A stretch of DNA of 5,607 bases from Deltaproteobacteria bacterium (GCA_026388915.1 JAPLIW010000013.1:1-5607), one strand, 5' to 3'; shown: positions 1-5,607, counted from the first letter of the stretch. The notes: a model not told the origin generated them from the letters alone. Made by a program: numbers and translations.

Positions 1-1600
1 CCTCCAGGGCTTTCCGGGCTATGGTGGTGGAGTCCGCCTTCCTCATGATCAGCTGGCGGATGGGCTCGGAAATGAACAGGGCCTCATAGATGCCCGTCCT
101 CCCGCGGTATCCGGTGCCGGCACAGGCCGGGCATCCCACCCCCCGGTAAACCGTCTTCCCCTGGATCCGGGCGGGGTCAATCCTCGCGTCTCTCAGGGCT
201 TCCGGCTCGGGTTCGTAGGCCTGCTTGCATTCGGGACAAAGGACTCTCACCAGGCGCTGGGCCACGATGGCCCGGACGACGGAGGCAATCCGGAAGGGTT
301 CGATCCCCATGTCGATCAGGCGGGTGATGGCGCTGGCGGCATCGTTGGTGTGGAGAGTGCTGAAGACCAGATGCCCGGTCATGGCCGCCTGGATGGCGAT
401 CTCCGCCGTTTCCACGTCCCGCACCTCCCCCACCAAAATCACATCCGGATCATGGCGCAGGATGGACCGCAGGCCGTGGGCAAAGGTGAGGCCGATCTTG
501 GGATTCACCTGGATCTGGGCGATCCCGAAAAGCTGGTACTCCACCGGGTCTTCGATGGTCACGATGTTCTTGTCCGGCGAATTGATCCGGCTCAGGGCCG
601 CATAGAGGGTGGTGGTTGTCCCGCTGCCCGTCGGGCCGGTGACGAAGAGAATCCCGTTGGGACGCCGGATGAGCTCCTCCACGATCTTCAGGTGTTCCGG
701 GAACAGGCCGATTTCTTCCAGCCCGAGGTGAACGTTGCTCTTGTCCAGCAGGCGGAGGACCACCCTTTCCCCGAAGCTCGTGGGAATGATGGAAACCCGG
801 ATGTCGATGTCCTTGTCGGCCACCTTGATGGGGATCCGGCCGTCCTGGGGAAGGCGCTTTTCGGCAATGTCCAGCTTGGCCATCACCTTGAGGCGCGAAA
901 CCATGGCCGGCTGGTACCGCTTGGGAGGGCTCAGCCGGTTGTAGAGGATTCCGTCGATCCGGTACCGGACCTTCAATTCCTTCTGGAAGGGCTCGATGTG
1001 GATGTCGCTCGCCCGTTCCTTCACCGCCTGGAAGAAAATGAGGTTGACCAGCCGGATCACCGGGGCTTCATCGCTCACGTCCAGGAGGTCCTCGGTCTCC
1101 TCCAGCTCGTGAAGAATCCGGTCGCTGCTCTCCGTGTCCAGGGTCTGGATCATCTCCTCCGGGGTATCGGCGCTCTGCTCGTAGAAGCGGTTGATCGCCC
1201 GGAGGACCTCCCGTTCGCTGCTCAGAACCACCCGGATGTCGCGGCAGCCCAGGATGAGGCGCAGGTCGTCCAGGGATTCGTGATGGAGAGGGTCCACGGC
1301 GGCCGCGGTCAAAACCCCACTCTCCAGTTTTACCGGGACGATCTTGTGTTTTTTAGAGAAGACAATGGGCACCCGGGAGATCAGGTAGGGGTCCAGCCCC
1401 TGGGCTTCCAGGTCTTTCCAGTAAGGAACCCCGAGTCTGGCGCTCAGGGCGGAGAAAAGCTCCTCCTCGGTCATCCAGCCTTTCTGGATCACCAGGGCGG
1501 AGAGGGGTTTTCCGTTCTGCTTCGGCCGGAGTTCTTCCACCGCCCCGGCCTCCACCCCTCTTTTTTCCTGAACGATTTCGGCGATGATCTTGTCCAGCAT
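1..1600 (-). CDS. gspE: Type II secretion system ATPase GspE (3' end outside window)
   Basis: Cytoplasmic secretion ATPase of the GspE/PulE family, which drives pseudopilus assembly at the inner membrane. 533 codons are readable without a stop; only the last few tens of residues should be missing. An N-terminal GspE/MshE-type domain covers roughly residues 40-165, followed by the N2 region with ASDIHIEP (197-204). The ATPase core has Walker A at 322-329, an Asp box IVTIEDPVEY (346-355), Walker B ILVGEVRD with Glu392, and a His box with His410 and His417. The zinc-type tetracysteine is Cys455/458 and Cys490/493. The odd point is Walker A, which reads GPTGSGTTTTLY: the invariant lysine is Thr328 (ACA). 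The ATG at 1600 is the only start codon in the upstream open frame, but no Shine-Dalgarno precedes it. A GTG at 1555, with AGGA a few bases before it, is a less likely alternative. It follows gspD by 157 bp. Identity is very sure; full activity is uncertain. Confidence 0.96.
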   Translation of the reverse strand, partial: MLDKIIAEIVQEKRGVEAGAVEELRPKQNGKPLSALVIQKGWMTEEELFSALSARLGVPYWKDLEAQGLDPYLISRVPIVFSKKHKIVPVKLESGVLTAAAVDPLHHESLDDLRLILGCRDIRVVLSSEREVLRAINRFYEQSADTPEEMIQTLDTESSDRILHELEETEDLLDVSDEAPVIRLVNLIFFQAVKERASDIHIEPFQKELKVRYRIDGILYNRLSPPKRYQPAMVSRLKVMAKLDIAEKRLPQDGRIPIKVADKDIDIRVSIIPTSFGERVVLRLLDKSNVHLGLEEIGLFPEHLKIVEELIRRPNGILFVTGPTGSGTTTTLYAALSRINSPDKNIVTIEDPVEYQLFGIAQIQVNPKIGLTFAHGLRSILRHDPDVILVGEVRDVETAEIAIQAAMTGHLVFSTLHTNDAASAITRLIDMGIEPFRIASVVRAIVAQRLVRVLCPECKQAYEPEPEALRDARIDPARIQGKTVYRGVGCPACAGTGYRGRTGIYEALFISEPIRQLIMRKADSTTIARKALE

Positions 1601-1624
1601 GCTTTTAAAAATAGTTCGGAGGTT

Positions 1625-1652
1625 GTAGGGGCGCGCTGCCGCGCGCCCGTAC
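1625..1652. repeat. GC-rich hairpin just upstream of gspE
   Basis: GGGCGCGC (1629-1636) pairs perfectly with GCGCGCCC (1641-1648) around a TGCC loop. After one G-G mismatch the stem extends by GTA/TAC (1625-1627 with 1650-1652). No T-run follows on either strand, so it does not look like an intrinsic terminator. It would form a strong hairpin in the gspD-gspE transcript, starting 24 bases before the gspE ATG. It resembles dispersed REP-type intergenic palindromes. Confidence 0.8.
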
Positions 1653-1692
1653 GGAGTTCAAAGTCAAAGACGATAAAGCTCTGTTTTTAATC

Positions 1693-1726
1693 TTAGGCAC
1701 TTTAGGCACTCCGGACTTTAGGCACT
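1693..1726. repeat. Three TTAGGCACT direct repeats between gspD and gspE
   Basis: TTAGGCACT occurs at 1693-1701, 1702-1710 and 1718-1726; the first two are directly adjacent and the third follows an 8-bp spacer containing CCGGAC. They lie downstream of the gspD stop and are non-coding. Role unknown; they look like a dispersed intergenic repeat rather than an operator. Confidence 0.75.
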
Positions 1727-1735
1727 TTCTTAGCC

Positions 1736-1755
1736 GTGTTCATCCGCGTCCCATT
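1736..1755 (-). repeat. Degenerate copy of the GGGACACAGATGAACAC intergenic repeat
   Basis: Read on the minus strand this stretch is AATGGGACGCGGATGAACAC. It matches the better copy at 5080-5099 (AATGGGACACAGATGAACAC) at 17 of 20 positions. It begins just past the gspD stop codon. The presence of the family both before gspC and after gspD supports a dispersed repeat. Confidence 0.6.
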
Positions 1756-1757
1756 GA

Positions 1758-3794
1758 TTATTTAATCAGTTTCTCGATGGTATCCTGCACCTCTTTCTCC
1801 CGCTCTTTCTTCAGCTTCTGCAGGTTCTCTTCGGACTCCTTCTTTTTCTTGGAAGTGGCCTTTTCCAGGTCCTCGGCCGACCGGATGATCTGGGGGCTGA
1901 TGAAGATCAGGAGATTGGTCTTGGCGCTGGATCCCGCGAAGTTTTTGAACATCCAGCCCAGGATGGGAACATTTCCCACGCAAGGCACTTTTTTGGTCGT
2001 GTCGGAGCTTTCGTCGCGGATCAAGCCCCCGATGACCACGATCTGCCCGTTGTCCACGGCCACCGTGGTCGTAGCCTGGCGCTTGCGGGTGGTCACGAAA
2101 CCCGGGTTGGCCGGGTCGATGGCCAGGATGTTGCTCACCTCAGTGGAAATCTCCAGGCGGACCATGTTTCCCTTGCTGATGTGGGGGGTGATCTCCAGTT
2201 GAATACCGACGTCTTTATACTCGTAAGTTCGGGACACGGCGAGGTTGGAAGTCGTCGTGGTCGCCGTGGCCAGCGCAGTGGTGAGGTCGGATTTCAGGAG
2301 GGGGACGTTGTCCGCCACGATAATCTTGGCCTTCTCGTTGTCCATAGTCAGAAGGTGGGGCGTGGAGAGGACGTTCACATCCGTGTCCTTCTGGAAGGCC
2401 CGGACCAGGACCCCGATGTTGGGAACCTGAACTCCCCCCACCGTAATGAAGCCTTTCGCCAGCCCCACCAGGAGACCCGTGTCGCCGGCAGAACTGGGGT
2501 AAACCCCGCTCTGGGCTCCGCTGATCAGCCCGAAATCACTCCCGCCGAACCCCCGAACGCTCCCCTCCACCGGCTGATCCATGATCCTCCAGTCCACGCC
2601 GATCTGCAGGGCCTTTTCCATGGAGACTTCGGCGATCATGGATTCCACCAGGACCTGGGAGCGGATCATGTCGAGCTTGGCAATGACTTCCTCCAACTCC
2701 TTGAACTCCTGGGGAGAGGCGGTGATGACCAGGGAATTGGTGGCCTTGTCGGCGGTGATCGAGGCCTCTTCCGGCGCCGCCCCGGCCTGGGGCTGCCGGC
2801 CCGGAGGGGCCGCCGTTTTTGCTTTTCCGGTGACGATGGAGTTCAGGACCTTGGCCAGTTCCTCCGCCCGGGCATGCTCCAGGTAGCGCACATGGAGCTG
2901 GCTCTTCCCCTTGGGAGCCTCCGTATCCAACTGGGAGATGAGCTTCTGGACCTCCTGGGTGTCCTGTTCACTGGCCAGGACGATCAGGCTGTTGGTCCGC
3001 TCCTCCGGGATGATCTTCACCACCCGCTGTGCGGCAACCGCAGCGGGAGGTTTCCCCGCAGCGGGCTGCCGCGCGTCCCCGGCCATGAGCTGGTTCATTT
3101 TGTCCGCCAGGCTCTTCGCCGAAGCGTATTCCAGGGGAAAGACGGTGATCTTCTCCTCCACGATCCGCACGTCGATCTGTTCGATGATTTTGAGGAGGCG
3201 GTGGATGTTCGAAGCCCGGTCGGTGATGACGAGGTGGTTGGTCGGTTTGTAGGAAATGATCATCCCCTCCTTGGAGACCGAGGAAGCAAAGAGGTTGCGC
3301 ACTTCCTCCGCCGAGGCGTGCTCCAGGGGGATGATTTGGGTGATCATCCGGTCTTCCGGGGGAACGGTCCTAGCCTCTTTCCCTTCCCGGATCTCCAGGC
3401 CCGACTGGCGGGCCATGGCGGAAGGGATGATCTTAATCGCATCGTCCCCCTGAACGGCCGTGTAGCCGTTCATCTCCAGCACGGACTCGAAAATCTTGTA
3501 GGCCTCCCGGACGGTGATCTTCCGGGGGGAGATGACGGTCACCTTGCCCCGAACCTGATCGCTCACCAGAAAATTCTTCCCGGTGAGTTCCCCCATGAAC
3601 TTGATGACTACGTTGAGGTCCGCGTCCTGGAAGTCCATGGTAATCAGGGCGTCCTCCGGAAGGGGCTTCTTGGGGATCTGGACTTCCGGCGTCTTCCGCT
3701 CCTGGCCCTGCGCGTGCCAGACCCATCCCAGAGCCAGGGTCATCACTCCCAGCAGGAAGAAGGCCAACATCAAACGTTTGATCAATTCTTTCAT
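1758..3794 (-). CDS. gspD: Type II secretion system outer-membrane secretin GspD
   Basis: Outer-membrane secretin through which folded substrates leave the periplasm. The ATG at 3794 gives 678 residues; it has AGGGAGA six bases upstream, so it is preferred over the in-frame TTG at 3812, which would lie upstream of that site. Residues 1-30 form a signal sequence (basic MKELIKR, then a hydrophobic stretch). N0 spans about 48-124. Three N1-type repeats follow, at about 149-208, 215-290 and 298-376; the last two carry Ala/Pro/Gly-rich insertions near 238-256 and 324-342. The secretin domain runs about 378-634 and ends in VPCVGNVPILGWMFK and LLIFISPQIIR. The C-terminus (about 644-678) is a Lys/Glu-rich, coiled-coil-like tail, and no clear pilotin-binding S-domain is seen. 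In the final signature a cysteine (residue 605) stands where glycine is usual. It lies between gspC and gspE, separated from each by repeats. Identification is secure. Confidence 0.97.
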   Translation of the reverse strand: MKELIKRLMLAFFLLGVMTLALGWVWHAQGQERKTPEVQIPKKPLPEDALITMDFQDADLNVVIKFMGELTGKNFLVSDQVRGKVTVISPRKITVREAYKIFESVLEMNGYTAVQGDDAIKIIPSAMARQSGLEIREGKEARTVPPEDRMITQIIPLEHASAEEVRNLFASSVSKEGMIISYKPTNHLVITDRASNIHRLLKIIEQIDVRIVEEKITVFPLEYASAKSLADKMNQLMAGDARQPAAGKPPAAVAAQRVVKIIPEERTNSLIVLASEQDTQEVQKLISQLDTEAPKGKSQLHVRYLEHARAEELAKVLNSIVTGKAKTAAPPGRQPQAGAAPEEASITADKATNSLVITASPQEFKELEEVIAKLDMIRSQVLVESMIAEVSMEKALQIGVDWRIMDQPVEGSVRGFGGSDFGLISGAQSGVYPSSAGDTGLLVGLAKGFITVGGVQVPNIGVLVRAFQKDTDVNVLSTPHLLTMDNEKAKIIVADNVPLLKSDLTTALATATTTTSNLAVSRTYEYKDVGIQLEITPHISKGNMVRLEISTEVSNILAIDPANPGFVTTRKRQATTTVAVDNGQIVVIGGLIRDESSDTTKKVPCVGNVPILGWMFKNFAGSSAKTNLLIFISPQIIRSAEDLEKATSKKKKESEENLQKLKKEREKEVQDTIEKLIK

Positions 3795-3800
3795 AAGGAT

Positions 3801-3807
3801 TCTCCCT
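3801..3807 (-). promoter_or_regulatory. Ribosome binding site of gspD
   Basis: On the minus strand AGGGAGA is followed by ATCCTT and then the ATG at 3794. The six-base spacing is good for initiation and decides the gspD start in favour of this ATG over the upstream in-frame TTG. Confidence 0.85.
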
Positions 3808-3824
3808 GCCAAAAATCACCTCGC

Positions 3825-3852
3825 AGGAGGGGGTTGAAACCCGCCCCTACGG
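3825..3852. repeat. Imperfect GGGTT/AACCC palindrome upstream of gspD
   Basis: The stretch AGGAGGGGGTTGAAACCCGC runs on into CCCTACGG. GGGTT (3831-3835) can pair with AACCC (3838-3842), with further broken pairing of AGG (3825-3827) to CCT (3846-3848). The CGCCCCTAC edge is shared with the hairpin upstream of gspE read on the minus strand, so both may belong to one intergenic repeat family. It lies 31 bases before the gspD ATG. Confidence 0.55.
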
Positions 3853-3866
3853 AATTAAAAAAACTT

Positions 3867-4017
3867 AACCGCAGAGGCCGTAGGGCATGGAAAAAAGGAA
3901 TAATGGAATATTGAAATGATGGGCAAAAAATAAAAATACCCAAACCCATTGTTCCATTATTCCAGCATTCCAGCATTTCAATCTGTTTGCTCTGCGATCT
4001 CTGCGTACTCTGCGGTT
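3867..4017. repeat. Nested inverted-repeat block between gspC and gspD
   Basis: Most of the 285-bp gap between gspC and gspD is a non-coding block of inverted repeats. The outer arms are AACCGCAGAG (3867-3876) and CTCTGCGGTT (4008-4017). The inner arms are GGAATAATGGAA (3897-3908) with TTCCATTATTCC (3952-3963), and ATTGAAATG (3910-3918) with CATTTCAAT (3974-3982). All three pairs are perfect. The two inner pairs interlock rather than nest, so they cannot all form in one molecule. No transposase is present and no target duplication was found. The rest of the gap (4018-4079) is A/T-rich with no recognised signal. Confidence 0.75.
3990..4016. repeat. Tandem CTCTGCG 9-bp repeats
   Basis: Three adjacent nine-base units, CTCTGCGAT, CTCTGCGTA and CTCTGCGGT, share CTCTGCG. 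Inverted CGCAGAG copies occur at 3870-3876 and 4042-4048. This belongs to the repeat block upstream of gspD and is non-coding. Confidence 0.75.
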
Positions 4018-4079
4018 GATTTTTTCTTCATCCTCGGAGGGCGCAGAGACTTTTATAATTTCCTAAGCAATTAAAAAGG

Positions 4080-4994
4080 TTACCGGATCTCGTACCGTAG
4101 AACTTCGGCGCGCCCGCCCCGCTCGATCTCCACCTCGATGTTGGAATCCCGCTGAAGCTGGGCATACGCCTGCATGACTTCTTCCGGGCGGCTGACCAGC
4201 ATGCCGTTCACTTTTTTTATGATGTCGTTGTTCTTCAAGCCCAGTTTTTCCATCAGGCTGCCGGGCGCGACCTCGGAGACGGAATAGCCCGACGGCTTTC
4301 CCATCTCGAAATGGGGCTTGAGCCGGGCCTGGGTCATGAACTGGTTGATATTCCCCACCGCCGCGCTCACGTCCTCGCGGTTTACCAGGAACCGGTTGGC
4401 CGACAGTTTCTTTACCTCTTCCCCTTTGGAGGGCGCTGGGCTCGTCGGGGGAAGGAGTTTGCCCGCGGGCCGGGAACCGGCCTCCTCCTCGGACAGGCTC
4501 AGGGTTTCCCTTTTCCCGTCCCGTTCGATCTGGATCTGATTCCGGGATACCTTGACGATCTTCCCGCCGTCGATATTCCCCTGAACCCGGAAGATCTGCT
4601 GCTTGCGACTTCCCTTTTCCTGCAGGATGGCCCAGGAATTCCCCCCCGGGCCGGTTATGGTTCCCATCAGGATGTAGTTTCCGGATGAAGACCCCTTGTT
4701 TCCCCCGGCGAGCCCTCCGGCGAGGGCGGAAGACCTGTTATCCTCCAGGGGAAGCAATTTTTGTCCCCGGTCCCCGGGGCTAAAGATATTGCGTTCCGTG
4801 ACGGAGGAATACTTGTCGTAAGGTTCGGAAGCGCTCCCCGCGGGGGGAGACGATTTCCTCGCGGCGTTGGCCCGCGGCAGGGTGACGATCCGGTCTTCGA
4901 TGAGCAGGATAAAGAGGTAGGAAGCGAGCCAGGCCACGCAGGCCACAAAGACCACATGAACAACCCAGAAATGCTTGGCAAGGATTTTCATCAT
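4080..4994 (-). CDS. gspC: Type II secretion system inner-membrane protein GspC
   Basis: Bitopic inner-membrane protein that connects the T2SS platform to the secretin and contributes to substrate selection. It has 304 residues. A short cytoplasmic MMKILAKHF leads into one membrane segment (about 10-32), followed by a Pro/Ser-rich linker. TERNIF (67-71 region) is the conserved stretch before the HR domain. The HR domain, which in this family contacts GspD N0, spans about 105-168 (YILMGTITG, then WAILQE and QQIFRVQG). After another Pro-rich linker (170-195) comes a C-terminal PDZ domain, about 200-304, with GYSVSEVAPGSLMEKLGL, DIIKKVNG and a final strand ending in YEIR. Two consecutive ATG codons (4994 and 4991) are possible starts; upstream there is only a weak AAGAA-like Shine-Dalgarno. 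The gene is first of the gsp genes seen, and gspD follows after 285 bp. The family call is firm; the exact start is uncertain by one codon. Confidence 0.95.
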   Translation of the reverse strand: MMKILAKHFWVVHVVFVACVAWLASYLFILLIEDRIVTLPRANAARKSSPPAGSASEPYDKYSSVTERNIFSPGDRGQKLLPLEDNRSSALAGGLAGGNKGSSSGNYILMGTITGPGGNSWAILQEKGSRKQQIFRVQGNIDGGKIVKVSRNQIQIERDGKRETLSLSEEEAGSRPAGKLLPPTSPAPSKGEEVKKLSANRFLVNREDVSAAVGNINQFMTQARLKPHFEMGKPSGYSVSEVAPGSLMEKLGLKNNDIIKKVNGMLVSRPEEVMQAYAQLQRDSNIEVEIERGGRAEVLRYEIR

Positions 4995-4997
4995 ATA

Positions 4998-5020
4998 TTC
5001 TTATTGGGACACAGATAAAC
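4998..5020. repeat. Short GGGACACAGAT repeat, copy 1
   Basis: This 23-base stretch matches 5074-5096 at 21 of 23 positions, offset by 76 bases (core TGGGACACAGAT). It ends only a few bases before the gspC start, so it takes up the position of the leader and ribosome binding site. Non-coding. Confidence 0.7.
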
Positions 5021-5026
5021 AAGGAT

Positions 5027-5043
5027 GTTCAATCTTATTGAAC
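5027..5043. promoter_or_regulatory. Perfect palindrome upstream of gspC, possible operator
   Basis: GTTCAAT, CTT, ATTGAAC: two perfect 7-base arms around a 3-base spacer, 32 bases upstream of the gspC ATG and outside the flanking GGGACACAGAT repeats. Size and symmetry would suit a dimeric DNA-binding regulator at the head of the operon, or a small RNA hairpin. No convincing -35/-10 pair was found nearby, so the regulatory reading is only an inference. Confidence 0.4.
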
Positions 5044-5073
5044 GAAAAAGAGCGGCTACAAGGATAAAAGACT

Positions 5074-5114
5074 TTCTTAATGGGACACAGATGAACACAG
5101 ATTAACACAGATTA
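5074..5114. repeat. GGGACACAGAT repeat, copy 2, with tandem 10-bp units
   Basis: It begins with the second copy of the 23-base repeat (5074-5096). It includes three tandem ten-base units, ACACAGATGA (5085-5094), ACACAGATTA (5095-5104) and ACACAGATTA (5105-5114). The remainder up to the GxxExxY remnant (5115-5199) shows no gene or signal that I recognise. Confidence 0.75.
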
Positions 5115-5297
5115 CGGAATAAAAAAATATGAGTTAAAGCCGCCACCCACGAGATTATGCCAAAAAGGGCTCTCAGGCGATCTCCTTTGGGAATGAATTC
5201 TACTTACGCCAATTATCAAAAGTTTTCCGTTTAATCCCAGGTCTCGGGCCAAAATTCAAGAGCAGACCGACCTCCATTTGGGTGGCTTTTAAGTAAT

Positions 5298-5447
5298 TCA
5301 ACAGTTGATGAATTCGTAAAAACTCGGAATTCCATAGAATTCGTCATTCCGGCGAAAGCCGGAATCCATTAATTTCAAGATATTCTGGACCCCGGCTTTC
5401 GCCGGGGTGACGCTCCAAGGGACTTTTTACGAGACCATCAACAGTTG
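5298..5447. repeat. Target duplication TCAACAGTTG flanking the MITE
   Basis: TCAACAGTTG occurs at 5298-5307 and again at 5438-5447, exactly 140 bases apart, at the two edges of the inserted element. Part of each copy overlaps the terminal GATG/CATC of the element, so the true target duplication is probably AACAGTT (7 bp; 5300-5306 and 5440-5446). The site is itself nearly palindromic, which makes the exact boundary ambiguous. Confidence 0.85.
5307..5439. mobile_element. MITE-like element, about 133 bp
   Basis: Non-coding element with 19-bp imperfect terminal inverted repeats: GATGAATTCGTAAAAACTC (5307-5325) against the complement of 5421-5439, GATGGTCTCGTAAAAAGTC, 15 of 19 matching. Inside are two GC-rich hairpins in mirror arrangement. 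ATTCCGGC pairs with GCCGGAAT around GAAA (5346-5365), and ACCCCGGC pairs with GCCGGGGT around TTTC (5389-5408). The whole element is close to one long palindrome. It encodes no transposase, so movement would need one in trans. The hairpin cores resemble the GTCATTCC...GGAATCC repeats common in proteobacterial genomes. The insertion lies inside the GxxExxY coding sequence and supplies its premature stop. Confidence 0.88.
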
Positions 5448-5607
5448 GGCTTCGCTTTCCGCAGTCAAGCTCTTTGCGGCTTTCACTTCGACGATTACCT
5501 TATGGTCTACGAGCATGTCAGCAAAATATTCCCCAATAACTTCATTTTCATATGATACCTGGATCGCAAATTGGGGTGAAGCAGGAATCCCCTCTTTTTT
5601 GAGTTCA

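Larger units (their letters stand above)
5200..5607 (-). pseudogene. GxxExxY-family protein gene, disrupted by MITE (5' end outside window)
   Basis: The upstream part (5606 down to 5445) encodes a stretch from ELKKEGIP through VSYENEVIGEYFADMLV and VIVEVKA to EAQ. This is typical of the GxxExxY family (PD-(D/E)XK nuclease-like), with the AD and ExK residues present. Reading then enters the inserted element and stops after LLMVS, at TAA 5427-5429. The missing C-terminus lies beyond the element in another frame: QLLNYLKA, VGLLLNFGPRPGIKRK and FDNWRK, ending at TAG 5200-5202. Joining the two at the duplicated target gives a continuous family-like protein, so this is a recent insertional disruption. 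The GxxExxY motif itself would be outside the window. The region looks more A/T-rich than the gsp genes. The cellular role of this family is not established. A shortened product is possible but would lack the conserved C-terminal strand and tail. Confidence 0.9.

Noticed and set aside
1625..1652. Intrinsic terminator after gspD
   Set aside because: The stem is strong, but no T-run follows on either strand, and gspE continues the operon directly after it.
350..1690. Long plus-strand open frame of 446 codons opposite gspE
   Set aside because: It is codon-aligned and antisense to gspE, a common artefact of high-GC genes. Its translation (Asp/Gly/His/Leu-rich) resembles no known protein, and the minus strand carries all the GspE motifs.
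2181..3914. Plus-strand open frame of 577 codons opposite gspD
   Set aside because: Antisense shadow of gspD with a low-complexity composition and no recognisable domain; it runs into the non-coding repeat block.
3791..3976. Minus-strand 61-codon frame between gspC and gspD
   Set aside because: Its translation comes entirely from the inverted-repeat block and it overlaps the gspD ribosome site and start in another frame; nothing supports a real small protein.
3990..4016. CRISPR-like repeat array
   Set aside because: Three adjacent 9-bp units without spacers; too short and degenerate, with no cas genes in the window.
5307..5439. rho-independent terminators of the GxxExxY gene
   Set aside because: The two hairpins lie inside an element with terminal inverted repeats and flanking duplication, in the middle of the coding sequence, and have no adjoining T-run.

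Overview
The window holds the start of a type II secretion system (T2SS) operon, all on the minus strand. Read in the direction of transcription it runs from a broken GxxExxY-family gene at the right edge (5200-5607), through gspC (4080-4994) and gspD (1758-3794), to gspE (1-1600, cut by the left edge). The gene order C-D-E is the classic T2SS order, so gspF and the pseudopilin genes probably continue beyond the left edge. High GC in the genes, the form of the Gsp proteins and the style of the intergenic repeats suggest a Desulfobacterota-like (former Deltaproteobacteria) genome. That placement is an inference from family resemblance only.

The three Gsp products form one machine. GspC is a single-pass inner-membrane protein whose periplasmic HR and PDZ regions link the inner platform to the outer membrane. 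GspD is the secretin, with N0 to N3 domains followed by the gated beta-barrel. GspE is the cytoplasmic ATPase that powers pseudopilus assembly. GspE is intact and well conserved as far as it can be read, except that the Walker A lysine is replaced by threonine (GPTGSGT instead of GPTGSGK, codon at 617-619). This is the most surprising coding feature in the window.

The gaps between the gsp genes (157 bp between gspD and gspE, 285 bp between gspC and gspD, about 205 bp before gspC) are unusually long for a T2SS operon. They are filled with short repeats: a GC-rich hairpin just before gspE, TTAGGCACT copies, a nested inverted-repeat block before gspD, GGGACACAGAT-type repeats, and a perfect 17-bp palindrome just upstream of gspC.

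At the right edge, a MITE-like element of about 133 bp (5307-5439) sits inside the GxxExxY gene. It has 19-bp imperfect terminal inverted repeats, two mirrored hairpins and a short target duplication. Removing 140 bp (the element plus one target copy) restores the family C-terminus exactly. No wholly new system is visible. The items worth following are the GspE Walker A change, the precise MITE insertion and the repeat-loaded operon gaps.
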